Source of the DNA: Rostratula benghalensis
Lineage: Eukaryota; Chordata; Aves; Charadriiformes; Rostratulidae
DNA: 64,000 nt
NCBI GenBank assembly: GCA_013399305.1
Contig: VXAI01000088.1
Span: 2,087,224 to 2,151,223 of the forward strand
Direction: 5' to 3'
In this document: positions 13,725 through 25,007 of the stretch, in pieces
How positions within the stretch are numbered: position 1 is the first letter of the stretch
Layout: each line of letters starts with the position of its first letter
Program-made: the position numbers and the translations under genes
Notes under the pieces: generated by a model
The model's database searches: none
What the model was told of the DNA's origin: nothing
What the model saw: only the letters and a program-made list of their open reading frames with translations

Positions 13725-16318
13725 TTAACTATTTTTCATAAAAGAAACAAAATCAGTATATCAAAATTTTGTTAGATACTCAGAATTACACACTTTGGGC
13801 AGTGAGAAAGTATAAAAGATGTAAATTTTACTTTAATTAGACATACTTGTGCACATGTGTAAAGTTAATTAATGCTAAGAACGCTTTTATAACAGACACC
13901 TGTGGAAACATCTTTTTATTTCCTTGGGACTCACACTGAGACTCCAAAAGACTTTATGCAGTTTCTACATTTTCTATATTTTTCCTTTGCATGGATATCT
14001 AAGACTGCTGGATGATTTCCTGTTTTAGGAACAGTTCTCTGCGAAATCCACAATATCATAGTTTGAAGTCATCATTGTCATCAAGGAGACAGAGAGATGT
14101 TGACAGTAGTCAGGCAGATGTAGAGGGTACACTTAATTTCGTCCCTGTTATCAGATTATCTTTTGTAGACTGTAGGCAGCAAAGTACACAGCAGTAAGCC
14201 TTTGTCAAGAACATAATCAATGAGATAGAACATGCTCAAATGTTTTTTTTCTCCACTCTTCAAGTACATCAATTAAATTTGTTATAAAGAGTTTGCTAGG
14301 GTTTTCTGGAAAGATTAATCTATTTTTGTCTATTTTTTCTAGTGTTAACAAATACGTGCTCTCTGACAGAGCCTAGATATTTAATTTTGTTTTTATTTTT
14401 CCTATGGGAAAAAAAAACAATCACCAAAAAATAAATTGTTTAAAAGTACTTGACATTTAAAATCTTTTTAGGACTGTTCATGAAATTGAAAAAAAACACC
14501 TAAGTCTTTAATTTCAAATTAATAAAGGCCAGCTATATCATAAGTTTTCATATTTTTACTGGTTTTAAGAATACAATTCAGAATGTGATTGAACTCTCTT
14601 ATTTCTACGTATTCTCATCTATAGTGAGCTCTGAAGATTATGGTTTCACTGATGATCCTGAATGTTGTACAGCCAATGCGGCTGGCAAAATATGCTTATG
14701 TCCAAAGAAAGTTAGCTCATTCAGGCATAAGGAATAAATTAGATACTGGTGTTAATTTACTACAGTTCATGATTCTTGTTATTCAGCAAGACCTCAGATC
14801 CTAGAATTAAATTTGCTTGTCATTTTTAATCCAGTTTGGCAGATAGCTTTTTCTTACTGGATGTCATATTTTCATTTCCTAGGACTCCTGCTTTATTCAT
14901 GTGCAGGAGGAGGGTGAATAAGACAAATGGGAGAGAAAAGAATATTTATGTTTAAACTCTGGATTGCAGTGTATGATAGATGGGCTCTTTTCCTGGATCT
15001 GACAGACTTCCAGTCAAGCTAAAAATTGTAAAGCAGTTGTATCTCTTGTACTTAAAAGATGTTTGCCTCCGATTCTTCAAATCTAACTTAGAGATCTTTA
15101 ATTCTGAGTATGGATATCTTTCTCCTGAGTGCTTATATTAGTATTTTTTCTATGGAAACACAACTATAAAATAATATCCTGTGCCTTTTTTACAAAAACA
15201 CTAACATATCTTTGAGGAAATCACAAGTCAAAATAGTAGAAACAATAGTAACACATCTGTAAGAGTAGATAAAATAAGATGTCTGTAAATCCTTGAAACA
15301 GCAGAGACAGACAGATTCTTGCTGATGTGTTTTAAAGTGGCAAATTAATGCCTTTCATGGATTTTAATATTACTTTTTTATTTCCTATTATTCTAGTCCA
15401 GTGTTTGGCAGAGACATAAAACATTCATTAGGAGTAGGTGTGCATTTGAAATGCTAGCTTTCCCACATAGTGTATGCTTAAAAATTGTGTTGTTATTCAA
15501 AGACCTGAGAGAAGCAAATTTACTAAAAATAGGGTGCTGTTTAGGTTGCAGACTGTCACTAGAAATGTAGTCGTGATCTTGGATCACATCCTAAAATAGA
15601 AGCTAAATTCCTAATGTAAGATTCAGCAGAATTGCAGATTCTCAACTGTAAATTTACTATTAAAAACCTATTGATTGCTGTTCACTTAATCCTGGAAATA
15701 AACAACTTATAAGATATCCTCAGGTATGACCTAAATTTTTTGGATATCAAAAACTAATTCAGACCCTATTAGGAATCAGCAAAAAAACCCAACCCATCTG
15801 TTCAGGTATATTTAGCAAATAAATACCTAGAAAGGGTTTTGTGTATATATTTTGTCTTAAGCTCTTAAACACACAAGATCTTTTCCAGTCAAGCCTTTGG
15901 TCAAAAAAGAAAACCCGATTATAACAAATAAAATTAAGTACCCTAAAGTAGATAATATATCCATTCTAATTCATAGAACAATAAGAGAAAATGTACAACT
16001 GAAATCTAACCTTGTAAGTAGAGAAAAAAAGAAGGAGGATTAAAATCTTAATATTTTAGAGGGGGGAGGGTTGTCGAAAAATCAGTATATTCTGCTTACT
16101 AATTTTTTGCTTTGCACCAAGTAGTCACAATGAGCCATCTAATATTTATAAGTATACATCTTGTGGCACCTGAAAACACTGTGAGTGTTTAGTACAGAGT
16201 CTGAATTAATGAGAAAGATGAGTGAGACTTTGAATGTACTTACAAGGTTATTTCTTGCATAAGATTTGGCTTCTTAGTTCAATGGGGATAAGTTAAAAGC
16301 ATGTTTAAGTTGCCTAAA

Positions 16319-16364
16319 ATTATTTTTTTCTGTTGCCAATAATTATTTTTTTCTATTGCCAATA
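16319..16364. repeat. 23-bp tandem duplication
   Basis: Two adjacent copies (16,319-16,341 and 16,342-16,364) differ at one base: CTGTTGCC in the first, CTATTGCC in the second. This is a recent local duplication. Confidence 0.85.
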
Positions 16365-18403
16365 TATGGCTGAAATCCAGAAGCACTCTTGAAGGTAGAT
16401 ATCATAGTCTATGGGACATTGAGTAAGTCTCTAGATCATAGACTCATAGCTCTTTGCGGCCAATATTTTCCAAATAATAAGCATCCACCTTTCCTACTGT
16501 GCAATGCAGATAAACACAGATATAATTCCTATAGAAAGAACCACTTCTGAAGTGTTCTGGTATTTTTCAACTAATTAAGTGCACAGAACGCTATCTGGAA
16601 AAGAGTTTGGATCTCCAAGAACTAAGCTGTTCAGAGTCTCTTTCTTTGTAATTTCATAGTGATCCAAATTAAACACTTGTCTATTTCCATACTTGAAAAA
16701 AAATAATCCTACAACAAAAATGGCACTGTAAAGTTGGACTGAAAGTTAAAGGCCTGATTAATTTTCTGTTCCCCTCCCTGCAAGAAAGGACTTCATTTAG
16801 AACAGATGGGTTGTTGAGTGTTTTCACACCTGAGATTCCCTGTCACTAGCATAAATGTGCAGGGAATTATGCACATCATTTACTATGTATCTCATTTCCC
16901 TAAGCTGTGTTCAACTGGACCCTGTATTCTCTGCCCTTCACTTTCATGGACAATAGAATCTTCTTGAACATATGCTGGGGGGGGAAGGAATTAACCTGCA
17001 GAAAAAAACAAAACCCCTTGGTCTATCAATGCAGATATTTCATCTTAGGCATTTCTAATTGAAAGAACACCTTTCTTGAAGACTTTGTGTCTGAGATGAT
17101 TGCACCTGTCTTCCCTAACCCCATGCTGGGAACACTTGGGAGAATAAATCACTTGATAATGAAGAGACTTGCTGCTTATATTTAAACAAATACTTGGGCA
17201 AATCTGTCTTTCAATATCACCTCTGTCTGTAAGGTTGCATGCCATTAATCCCTGGAGGGTAAGCAGGCATTGCTGCTCGTCACCAGTAAACCAGGAGCCC
17301 AAAATTGTCATGTTGCTGATATGATCTCTAGGGAGGTGATGTGGTTTTTGCATTCCCTTGGAGTAATTGCTGTCCTTGATATTGGTCACCAAGGAAAGGC
17401 ATTTCTGGCTTGATATGACAAAATCATATATGATCATTTCATTCCTTCTAGAGCTCATACTCATTGATAGATGGACTAGCTTTGAAAGATCAACAGGTTA
17501 AACAGTGACAACACTAAAATGGATCATCACCCTGCTATTCTGGTTCTATTGCCCTGACTAGAGATTTTTAAAACTTCTAAAATTTTCTGGTTTTGTTTTT
17601 TTTTCACTAAAACTTTACATTTAATTTTTGCTTCTATTTCTGCTTACAAGTTAGCAAAGAAAAAGCTATATGATTAAGTGAATTGCACATACAAAGAATA
17701 GTTTACTTGACAGACCAAAGAAAAGACTTTTCAAAGGACTCTTTTTTTTTTTTTTTGGCCTTTGCATCCATATAATCTGTCAGTATTACTACTTTATACA
17801 TGATTTTACACACTTCAATGCTCTCCCTGTCTGTCAAAAAGTACCCATGGCTGGTCCAACAATACTGCAATCTATTTTGGTTTTTCAAATTGTATAAGCA
17901 TGAATACCTAAGGTTCAAATTCAGATCAAACTTCCACTGTCTCCAGCAGATATTTTTGAACTAGCTCCTACTTAATTATATTGGGTTTTGATTTTTGGGT
18001 TTGTTTTTTTTTTTTAAATAATAGTAAAACTCCCATATGCTTAAATACAACTATAGTTTACCCATTGATGTTAATGGGACACTGAATTATGCAAATAAGT
18101 TCTCTCACATTTGAGATTTTGAAAGGGTTTGATTTTACTCCAAAGGCATAACCTTTGATTTGCAGCCAATGAAGTCCCTTTGGCAAATTGTTTTTTTAAA
18201 AAAGAATGAAAAGGGCTTAAAACTCTGAAAATATCTGCATGAGTCCAAATAGTTAGTTATGTTTAGTTATAGGTGTGTATGTATATCAGTTTTTACTCTT
18301 AATGCATTTTTGTAGTTTATTGCCACAAGTTCCTCTCAGGAGTTAGAAACTCCTTTTCTGAAAACTGAATGCATCAGACGTCAGAAGCAGTTGTAATACT
18401 TAC

Positions 18404-18579
18404 CTCCTAAAGGGGATCCCTCAATGAACAGAGTGAAAGAAAAGCTGTCAGCACCTACATCTGTTGGATAAAATATTTTGTTAGAATGCAAAAAATAGAC
18501 CAATGGAAAAGTATTCTGAGTAAGGCTGTTCTCAGCTTCAGCCTGAGTCCAAACAATGGGAAAGGTGCCACTTGACACT
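18404..18579 (-). CDS. Candidate internal coding exon, gene unidentified
   Basis: On the minus strand an acceptor (TATTTCCTTGCAG, ending at 18,580) precedes a 176-bp segment that stays open in one frame and ends at a strong donor, GAG followed by GTAAGTATT (intron starting at 18,403). Splice phases would be one base of a split codon at the start, 58 whole codons, and one base of the next codon at the end. The predicted peptide starts VSSGTFPIVWTQ and ends FTLFIEGSPLGG. It alternates hydrophobic and polar residues like a beta-rich extracellular domain, and has no cysteine. I cannot assign it to a family. The open frame extends past both splice sites, and 59 open codons can arise by chance, so this is a proposal. 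If real, the surrounding A/T-rich DNA would be intron of a minus-strand gene. Confidence 0.25.
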
Positions 18580-19647
18580 CTGCAAGGAAATAGCGTGATA
18601 TACATGGTTTTCATCATCAATTACATTCATTTTATTTACAATAAGGTACTTCAAATGATTGCCATTGATACTGTGTTGCTGGACTGAGAGGAAGCTGTAG
18701 CTGCTCAAGCTCACAGCTAAAGATCAGTAAAAAGACTGCACAGGGCTCTGTTTTTAAAGACAGCACTTAAAGTGACACAGGAAAGTTATGAAGACAAACC
18801 ATACATTTCACAGTGCAATCTTGTATTTTCAGCTGCAGGTTCAGCTCTACTACCATTCATTATCCTCAGTCACGTGGCTTGGTTGCTACTATTGTATTAT
18901 CAAACACAGATTTGCTCGCTCTTTTTCCTTGCAACTTTGTCAAGCTTTTTATCAGAGATACGTTCCCTACTGAAGAAGTTCTTTCAAGCCTACGATCTTC
19001 AAGTGATGTTAATGTCACAGTATAAACTGTTTGTCCTCCAGGTTCACAACAAAAGTAGTGTTACTCACCTCTTTTATACTGAAACAACAGTGAATTGTTG
19101 TGCTTCCCCCAGCATGAGACCTAATAGTAAATGCAGCAAGGGCTAAGTATATAGATACAATATTTTATTCGTCTCTTGTTTTGCCTTGTTAACCAATTAT
19201 TGTGGCTCCCTCTCTTTCTCTTTCTTCCCTAGGGATAGCATAACAGCAGCAATTTGAAGCATAACAGTAGGTCTGGCTGAAATAGCTGTGAAAACACTGA
19301 TTAAAAAGTAATTTTATTGTGTGCACATCCTGGAAGAACATGACATTAATTAATTAGACTACCTACTCAATGAGAGGTAAGTAATCAAGATTACAATTAT
19401 CTTTTCATTCTATGTCTGGACAGTGTTGTGTTGTAATACAAATAAGTAAAAATAATAATTAATAATAGCGAAATTTTGTTCTAATTATGGTCTCATAAAC
19501 ATTGCTAGCATTTCCATTAATTACTTTATTGAAATTTGGTGAGAATTTTTAAAAACCTGAGAAAAACCCATCTAGTATGAACCATATTATTTACATTATA
19601 TTATATCCTTGTTGTTTTCAGAAGTCTGTGCCACTTTCCAGTGAAAC
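18580..19647. other. A/T-rich stretch between candidate exon and CR1
   Basis: A plus-strand open frame of 124 codons (18,772-19,146) with a hydrophobic middle overlaps two other frames of similar quality. Its splice or start context is not convincing, so I leave it uncalled. Nothing else is recognised. Confidence 0.6.
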
Positions 19648-20460
19648 CTGGACATGGTGGAGAGCTGGGCAGAAAAGAACCTGATGAAATTCAACAAGGG
19701 CAAATGTAGGGTCCTGCACCTGAGGAGGAAGAACCCCCTGCACCAGTACAGATTGCGGGCTGACCTGCTGGAGAGCAGCTCAGAGGAAAAAGACCTGGGA
19801 GTCCTGGTGAACAACATGATGACCATGAGACAGCAATGTGCCCTGGTGGCCAAGAAGGTCAATGGCATCCTGGGATGCATCAAGAAGAGCGTGACCAACA
19901 AGTTGTGGGAGGTTATCCTGCCACTATACTCTCCCTTGGTGAGGTCCCATTGGAATTTCTGTGTCCAGTTCTGGGCTCCTCAGTTAAGGAAGGACAGGGG
20001 ACTGCTGGAGAGTACAGCAGAGGACCACATATGATTAGAGGTCTGGAGCATCTCTCTTATGAGGAAAGGTTGAGGGACTCGGGTCTTCCTAGTCTGGAGA
20101 AGAGAAGGCTGAGGGGGGACGTTATCAACACCTATAAATAAAAGGGTGGGTGTCAAGAGGAAGAGGCCAGTCTTCTTTCACTGGTGCCCAATGGCAAGAC
20201 AAGAGGAAATGGGCACAAACCTGAGCATAAGGAGTTCCATGTAAACATGAGGAGGGACTTCTTCACTTTGAGGGTGGCAGAGCCCTGGTACAGGCTGCCC
20301 AAAGAGGTGATGGAGTCTCTGTCTCCGGAGATATTAAAAACCCTCCTGGACATGTCCCCGTGTAACCTGCTGTGGGTGACCCTGCTTTGGCAGGGGGTTG
20401 GACTAGACGATCTCCAGAGGCCCCTTCCAACCCCATATAATTCTCTGATTCTGCGACTCT
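19648..20460 (+). mobile_element. CR1 LINE, 5'-truncated, with 3' end
   Basis: The element starts inside ORF2 at about 19,648 (GGTGGAGAGCTGGGCAGAAA) and runs to the CR1 tail, GTTGGACTAGACGATCTCCA, then CCCTTCCAACC and decayed ATTCTNTG-type 8-mers at about 20,435-20,455. It carries the C-terminal third of the reverse-transcriptase protein and the short 3' untranslated region. It is the best preserved of the five CR1 copies in reading-frame terms. Its tail faces the tail of the next CR1 (21,193-23,160, opposite strand) about 730 bp away. Confidence 0.95.
19654..20353 (+). pseudogene. CR1 ORF2 remnant: C-terminal part of reverse transcriptase
   Basis: The first open part (19,654-20,034) reads through the thumb-side region of CR1 ORF2. 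It includes ESWAEKNLMKFNKGKCRVLH and EKDLGVLV, then the [19 protein letters not shown] and [12 protein letters not shown] segments. A small deletion near 20,010-20,030 shifts the frame; the protein continues in another frame with [19 protein letters not shown]. An in-frame TAA at 20,139-20,141 then breaks it, after which [20 protein letters not shown] and the PLGRLPKEV-like segment (here YRLPKEV) continue in the same frame. One frameshift and one stop, with no endonuclease or polymerase catalytic motifs, make it a dead fragment. Confidence 0.93.
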
Positions 20461-21192
20461 CCCACTCTTCAGTCCTTATCTGATATCAGGAAGGGATAAC
20501 CAAAGCATTTTTTTCCACTTACTATACTCAGTCACAGCCCTGCAAAGGAATATACACTCATGGTTTGAGAAATAGAAAACATTATTTTGTTCAGTGCATA
20601 TGCTGATTAGTACAGATGTACCTCTTCACCATTAGCCATAATCTACTGGTCTGCTACTCCCAGACTTTCTGCAAAGATGTGCTATAATTTCTGTGCCAAC
20701 ATCATGAAAACTTGTTCCTTGGCAGTGAATTACCTGACAAAATCCAATCAAAAAGTGACATCATTTTATGCCTGTCTGCCAACTTGTCATAGCTCAGATG
20801 TGTGTTTACCTTTGGTGGTTTAGAAGTAAAAAGCTATCCCTCTCTCCATCACCCCTTATATATTATCGGCTGCCCAAATCTAAGAACAACAAACTGCCAC
20901 AGTTATGTTACAAGCTTGTCAGGGATGTGTCTCAAGGTCTAAGGGTCAGGTGAACAGAAGTCTGTAGGAACCTATGGAAATGATGAAAAATGATCTCTGA
21001 TCTTGATAATAATAAAAAAACCAACACACTTGTTCCCATTATTTTCTTTTTCCCTGTAATATTTGTTAAATGATAAATTGTTTCTGAAATATGCAATTAC
21101 TAGCTATTGGGTTAGTCATTGTTTGTGTGGTCTGTAGGCAGAAACCTGGTGAAATTTTATCAAAGGGCAGCCATTACCTAAAACAAGGAGGC
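20461..21192. other. Spacer between two tail-to-tail CR1 copies
   Basis: About 730 bp of unique A/T-rich sequence. I see no gene and no recognised repeat. Confidence 0.7.
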
Positions 21193-21340
21193 TAATCATA
21201 GAATCATAGAATCATTACGGTTCAAAGAGAGCTTCAAATCATCAAGTCCAGTCGTTAACCTAGCACTGCCAAGTTAACCCTGAACCATGTCCCTAGGTAC
21301 CACGTCTACCCATCTTTTAAATATATCCAGGGTTGGTGAC

Positions 21341-22375
21341 TCAACAACTTCCCAGAACACTTTCAGTGAAGAAGTTTTTCCTAATATCTGTTATAAATCT
21401 CACCTGGTGCAAATTGAGGCCATTTTCCCTTAGCTTGTTACTTGGGAAAAGATAGACCACCCCCTTGCCAGAACCTCCTTTCAGGTAGTTGTAGAGAGTG
21501 AGAAGTTCTCCCCTCAGCCTACTTTTCCCCAACCCCAGTTTCCTCAGCCACTCTTCATAAAGCTTGTGCTTGAGACCCCTCACCAGCTTTGTTGCCCTTA
21601 CCCGGACTCGCTCCAGCACCTCAATGTCTTTCTTGCAGTGAGTGGCCCAAAACTGAACACAGTATTTGAGGTAGGGCCTTAACAGTGTCAAGAACAGGGA
21701 GACAATCACATCCCTAGTTCCGATGGCCAAGCTGATTCTGATACAGGCCAGGACGTTGTTGGCCTTCTTGGCCACCTGGGCACACTGTTGGTTTATATCC
21801 TGCCAGCAGCCCCAGGGCCTTTTGTGCCAGGCAGCTCCAGGCACTCTTCCTCAAGCCTGTAGTGCTGCATGGGGTTGGTGTGACCTTAGTGCAGGACCTG
21901 GTACGTGGCCTTGTTGAACCCCGTACCATTGTCCTCAGCCCATTGATCCAGCCTGTCCTGATCACTTGCAGAGCCTTCTGACCTTCAAGCAGATCACACT
22001 CCCACTCAACTTTATTTCATCTGTAAATTCAGTGAGGATGCAATTGATCCCATCATCTAGATCATTGATAAAGATTGTAAAGAGAACTGGCCCCGCTACT
22101 GAGCCCTGGAGATCAACACTTGTGATTGGCCACCAGCTTGATTTGATTCCACTCACCCCTGCTCTGTGGGCTCGACTTTCCTGCCAGTTTTTTACCTGGT
22201 GCAGAGTATGCCCATCCCACCCATGAGCAGCTAGTTTCTCCAAGAGAACACTGTAGGAAATTATGTCAAAGGCTTTACTAAGGTAGACAACATCCACAGC
22301 CCTTCCCTCATCCACCAAGTGGGACACCTTGTCAGAGTAGGAGATCAGGTTAGTCAAGCAGGATCTGCCTTTCAA
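21341..22375 (-). pseudogene. CR1 ORF2 remnant: reverse transcriptase
   Basis: Two main open blocks carry the polymerase. Block one (22,375-21,962) starts with SCLTNLISYSDKVSHLVDEG, a standard CR1 RT segment. Motif A, normally an Asp two residues before SKAFD, reads VYLSKAFD at 22,265-22,290: two residues are deleted and the catalytic Asp is gone. The motif B region reads DLQGSV, and the FADD box reads FTDE at 22,016-22,027, so a second metal-binding Asp is lost. Block two (21,844-21,341) is in another frame and holds the thumb and C-terminal region ([17 protein letters not shown], then [14 protein letters not shown] and [10 protein letters not shown]). Between the blocks the frame is shifted. 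No activity is possible. The long C-terminal frame (167 codons) survives by chance. Confidence 0.92.
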
Positions 22376-22489
22376 GTTCTGATGATCCTTCTCATTTCTT
22401 CTAAGAAGACAAAATCTCCATCATTTCCTGTTCACTACAACCTAAATGGCCTCCAACCATCACAAGTACTCAAAGTGCTTCTTTGTTTG

Positions 22490-22841
22490 CAAAGATGTCC
22501 AGTGGGGCAGCTTCCTAGTTGGCTCCCTCACCAGCTGTGTCAGCAAGTTATCTTTTACACGGTCCAAGAACCTCCTCTAAGCTGTGTTACATTTTCACAG
22601 ATGTCTGGTAAATGAAGTGCCCCATGAGAAGAAGTGGTAGTGATTGTGAGACTTCTGTCAGCTGCTTCCAGAACATCTCATGTGCTTCTTCATCATGGCT
22701 GGGTGGTCTAAAACAGACTTCCACCATGATAACATGGTGACTATACCATAGTTTTCCTGCTGTACAACAACTTCCAGCTTCTCCTATTTGTTGCTTGTGC
22801 TGCATGTATTGGTGTGGATGCACTTTACTTGTTATTGATCC
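22490..22841 (-). pseudogene. CR1 ORF2 remnant: apurinic-type endonuclease domain
   Basis: The N-terminal part is frameshifted. HPHQYMQHKQQ near 22,830 is an out-of-frame reading of the usual Thr-Asn-x-x-Ser start of the endonuclease. From about 22,730 the frame is recognisable: VCFRPPSHDEEAHE, then LLLMGHFIYQ. The family motif GDFN reads GHFI at 22,611-22,622, so both the metal-binding Asp and the Asn are replaced. A stop at 22,587-22,589 follows, and the rest of the domain continues in a broken frame to about 22,490. In LINEs this domain nicks target DNA to start insertion; here it is dead. Confidence 0.88.
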
Positions 22842-23470
22842 CATCACCTTTTCAGGAGCAGAAGCTCTAATTCCTTCCTGATCATGCCCAGGTGCTTCTG
22901 TGTTTTCTAGGCCATCAAGGTCCCTTTCATCTTTGCTATGGCGTGGCATCCCTACCTCCACTAGGATGGCAGACTGAGTAACCTCACGAGCAGGTCCCCG
23001 CCATCCCACAAACACACTTTCACCCACAGACTTATCACTGTTTCACCCACAGGCTTACCTCTAGCCAGGCTGGTTGTACGCCTTTCCCCATTAAAATCCC
23101 TATTAAAGTCGTTTTGTTGAGCCCTGCCAACTGCTCTGCAAAGATCTTTTATCATCTTTTGAGGGGGGAAAAAGGATTTTACTGTTTTTCTGCGGTATTT
23201 TTTTCCTGTTCCTGGGCTTGTGACTCACCATATCAAAAACCAGAAAATAATTAGGAGTGGGAAAATAAATATTATTTCTTCTACATGTATATTAAGTAAA
23301 GTTTCTTTTCTGTACTTCTGAATAGTGATTAATAAGTGTGGTAGGGCTGTGCCCTTTGTCTTGCAGACTTTGAAGCCCTGAAATACACAGTGGTGCCTTC
23401 ACTGACTTGTTGCAGTCTGAGGTATGAAACTTTGTTTTGTTGGGTTTTTAGGTGGTGGATTGTTGTATTT

Positions 23471-23519
23471 GGGGGGGGGAGGAAGGAGGGGATGGGGTTT
23501 TTTTTGTTTGTTTGTTTGT
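23471..23519 (+). repeat. G-rich run plus short (TTTG)n
   Basis: Nine G, then GGAAGGAGGGGATGGGG, then a T run and TTTG repeats. The G-rich strand could fold into a two-layer G-quadruplex. A three-layer fold needs a loop slightly longer than the usual limit. Confidence 0.8.
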
Positions 23520-24967
23520 GGGTATTTTTGGTCATAGAAAATTGTATATTGTTTCCTGTTTTGCAACTAGAAGTGTGTTCTGACATATAGAAGCCTCGAA
23601 AATTTTAAAGTGTTTGGAGAGATCTCTGTGATTCTGCACAAAGCTGCAAATATCAGTGTGAGAAATAGCAATGAAAGTGCCACAGTTCGGAAAGAAGTTC
23701 CTCCTGTCCAGAAAATGAGCCACCCATAGGAATTTCCTTACAGCTTAGGGCAAGGGCAACCTCAGGACACCACCTTTGTTGCACAGATAAGACTTCAAAA
23801 ATTGTCCAATTTATTCTAAATACTGCAGAGAGTAAAATCAGGAGAAATAAACAGTGAAAAACTGCTCTGTGCAAGACAAATACTGAACTGTGTAGCAAAA
23901 AGATTACTTTGCTTGGATTTTTCTTTTTTACAGCAACTTGCACCATTAATTAAGCCTCCTCCCCTTAGGCTTAATTGATCTTGACAACTTTTTTATTTTC
24001 TTTTTCAAGAAGTGACAGCTCACCAGCTAGGACTTCTATAAAGCTCACAGTTCTGGTTTTTGTAGTCATCCCAATTCTGTTTATTAATGAAAAAAAACCA
24101 AACTCACAACGACCAAACATAAAAAATCCTAGAAGAACAAGAATAAAAAAATGAAGTCCTTTTAGGACTATTGTCCAAATTCAAACTGACTGAAACTGAA
24201 GGACTTATTTTTCTACGTTACATTGTCTTGAAGCAGTCATAATTTTTGGGGGGATCACAATTGCACAAGAGAGCCCAAAACTATATGGACACTTTTTATA
24301 GAATCTTTGTGTTTAAACAGTTTCTATGTGATTTTTCTCATACATAACAGTTATATGATGATCATGACTCAAATTCTTTGAAGAGCTACACCTAGAACTT
24401 AGCAAAACTAGTAACTCTAGAACTTCAGTGGTTTTTTATGATCTAAAAGATGATTTAAACAGTTGAAACCAATAAAAATATCTTGAATGCAAAATTGAAA
24501 GGCAGCGCTTAAAGATTAATCAAGTTGAATTACAACTACAATTAACAAGAATAAATTTAAGAATTACATTATGACTTCTAAAAATGGTCAACATCTCTTT
24601 TAATAATCTAAATTTTTGTATATAAATAGAAAGAGTATAATTTTGGTCAGTGAATTCTGTTTCTCAAATTTGTTATCAATTTAATTTTTTCTTGCTATAA
24701 AATGTGCCCTGTCTGTGATGTGAAAGCTCTTTTTATCAAAGTGTTCTAAGACTTATTGCGACAGAAAATAGTGTCTGGAACTGATGAGTTTGCAGAATAT
24801 GTATTTTCACACTAGAAAAAACCCCCTAATTTTTACCTGTACAGATCATGTGAATGCTCTCACAGAACCTGCAAAACATAGATTAATATATAAATATCGT
24901 GTCCTTTCAAATTTGTAAAAATAATTCTACAGTTAGACATAAGAGTAAGATAGATATTCTAGCCTAC

Positions 24968-25007
24968 ATATACATATAAATACACATGTATTTTTTTATA
25001 TGTATAT
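24968..25007. repeat. A/T inverted repeat, 13-bp perfect arms
   Basis: Arms 24,968-24,980 (ATATACATATAAA) and 24,995-25,007 are exact reverse complements around a 14-base loop. More ATATGTATA-type sequence follows to about 25,024. It is a potential cruciform, and decayed (AT/AC)n could also explain it. Confidence 0.8.

Larger units (their letters stand above)
13359..18403. other. A/T-rich non-coding stretch with one unassigned 139-codon open frame
   Basis: No gene is recognised. The stretch contains an inverted repeat at 13,697-13,724 and a 23-bp direct tandem duplication at 16,319-16,364. A minus-strand open frame of 139 codons lies at 17,045-17,464. Its translation is rich in S, C, H and K and shows no domain, membrane segment or repeat that I can name. 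It has no obvious promoter or splice context, so I do not call it a gene. Confidence 0.6.
21193..23160 (-). mobile_element. CR1 LINE, long copy with internal deletion
   Basis: Read on the minus strand, the copy runs from a region upstream of ORF2 (23,160 to about 22,840) through the endonuclease start and most of the endonuclease (about 22,840-22,490). It then jumps to the reverse transcriptase (22,375-21,341) and the 3' untranslated region. It ends in ATTCTATG repeats at 21,195-21,215. Endonuclease and polymerase blocks are in the correct order and strand, so this is one insertion. The linker between them is shorter than expected, implying an internal deletion around 22,376-22,490. Its 3' end belongs to a different CR1 subfamily from the copy at 19,648-20,460 (the ACCATGTCCCTAGGTACCAC type tail). 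The upstream boundary near 23,160 is uncertain by tens of bases. Confidence 0.93.

Noticed and set aside
16428..16465. ATCATAGACTCATAG as a CR1 terminal repeat
   Set aside because: The adjacent sequence does not continue into any CR1 3' region.
18772..19146. 124-codon plus-strand frame with hydrophobic middle
   Set aside because: Three overlapping frames of similar quality share the region, and hydrophobic runs are expected from T-rich DNA.
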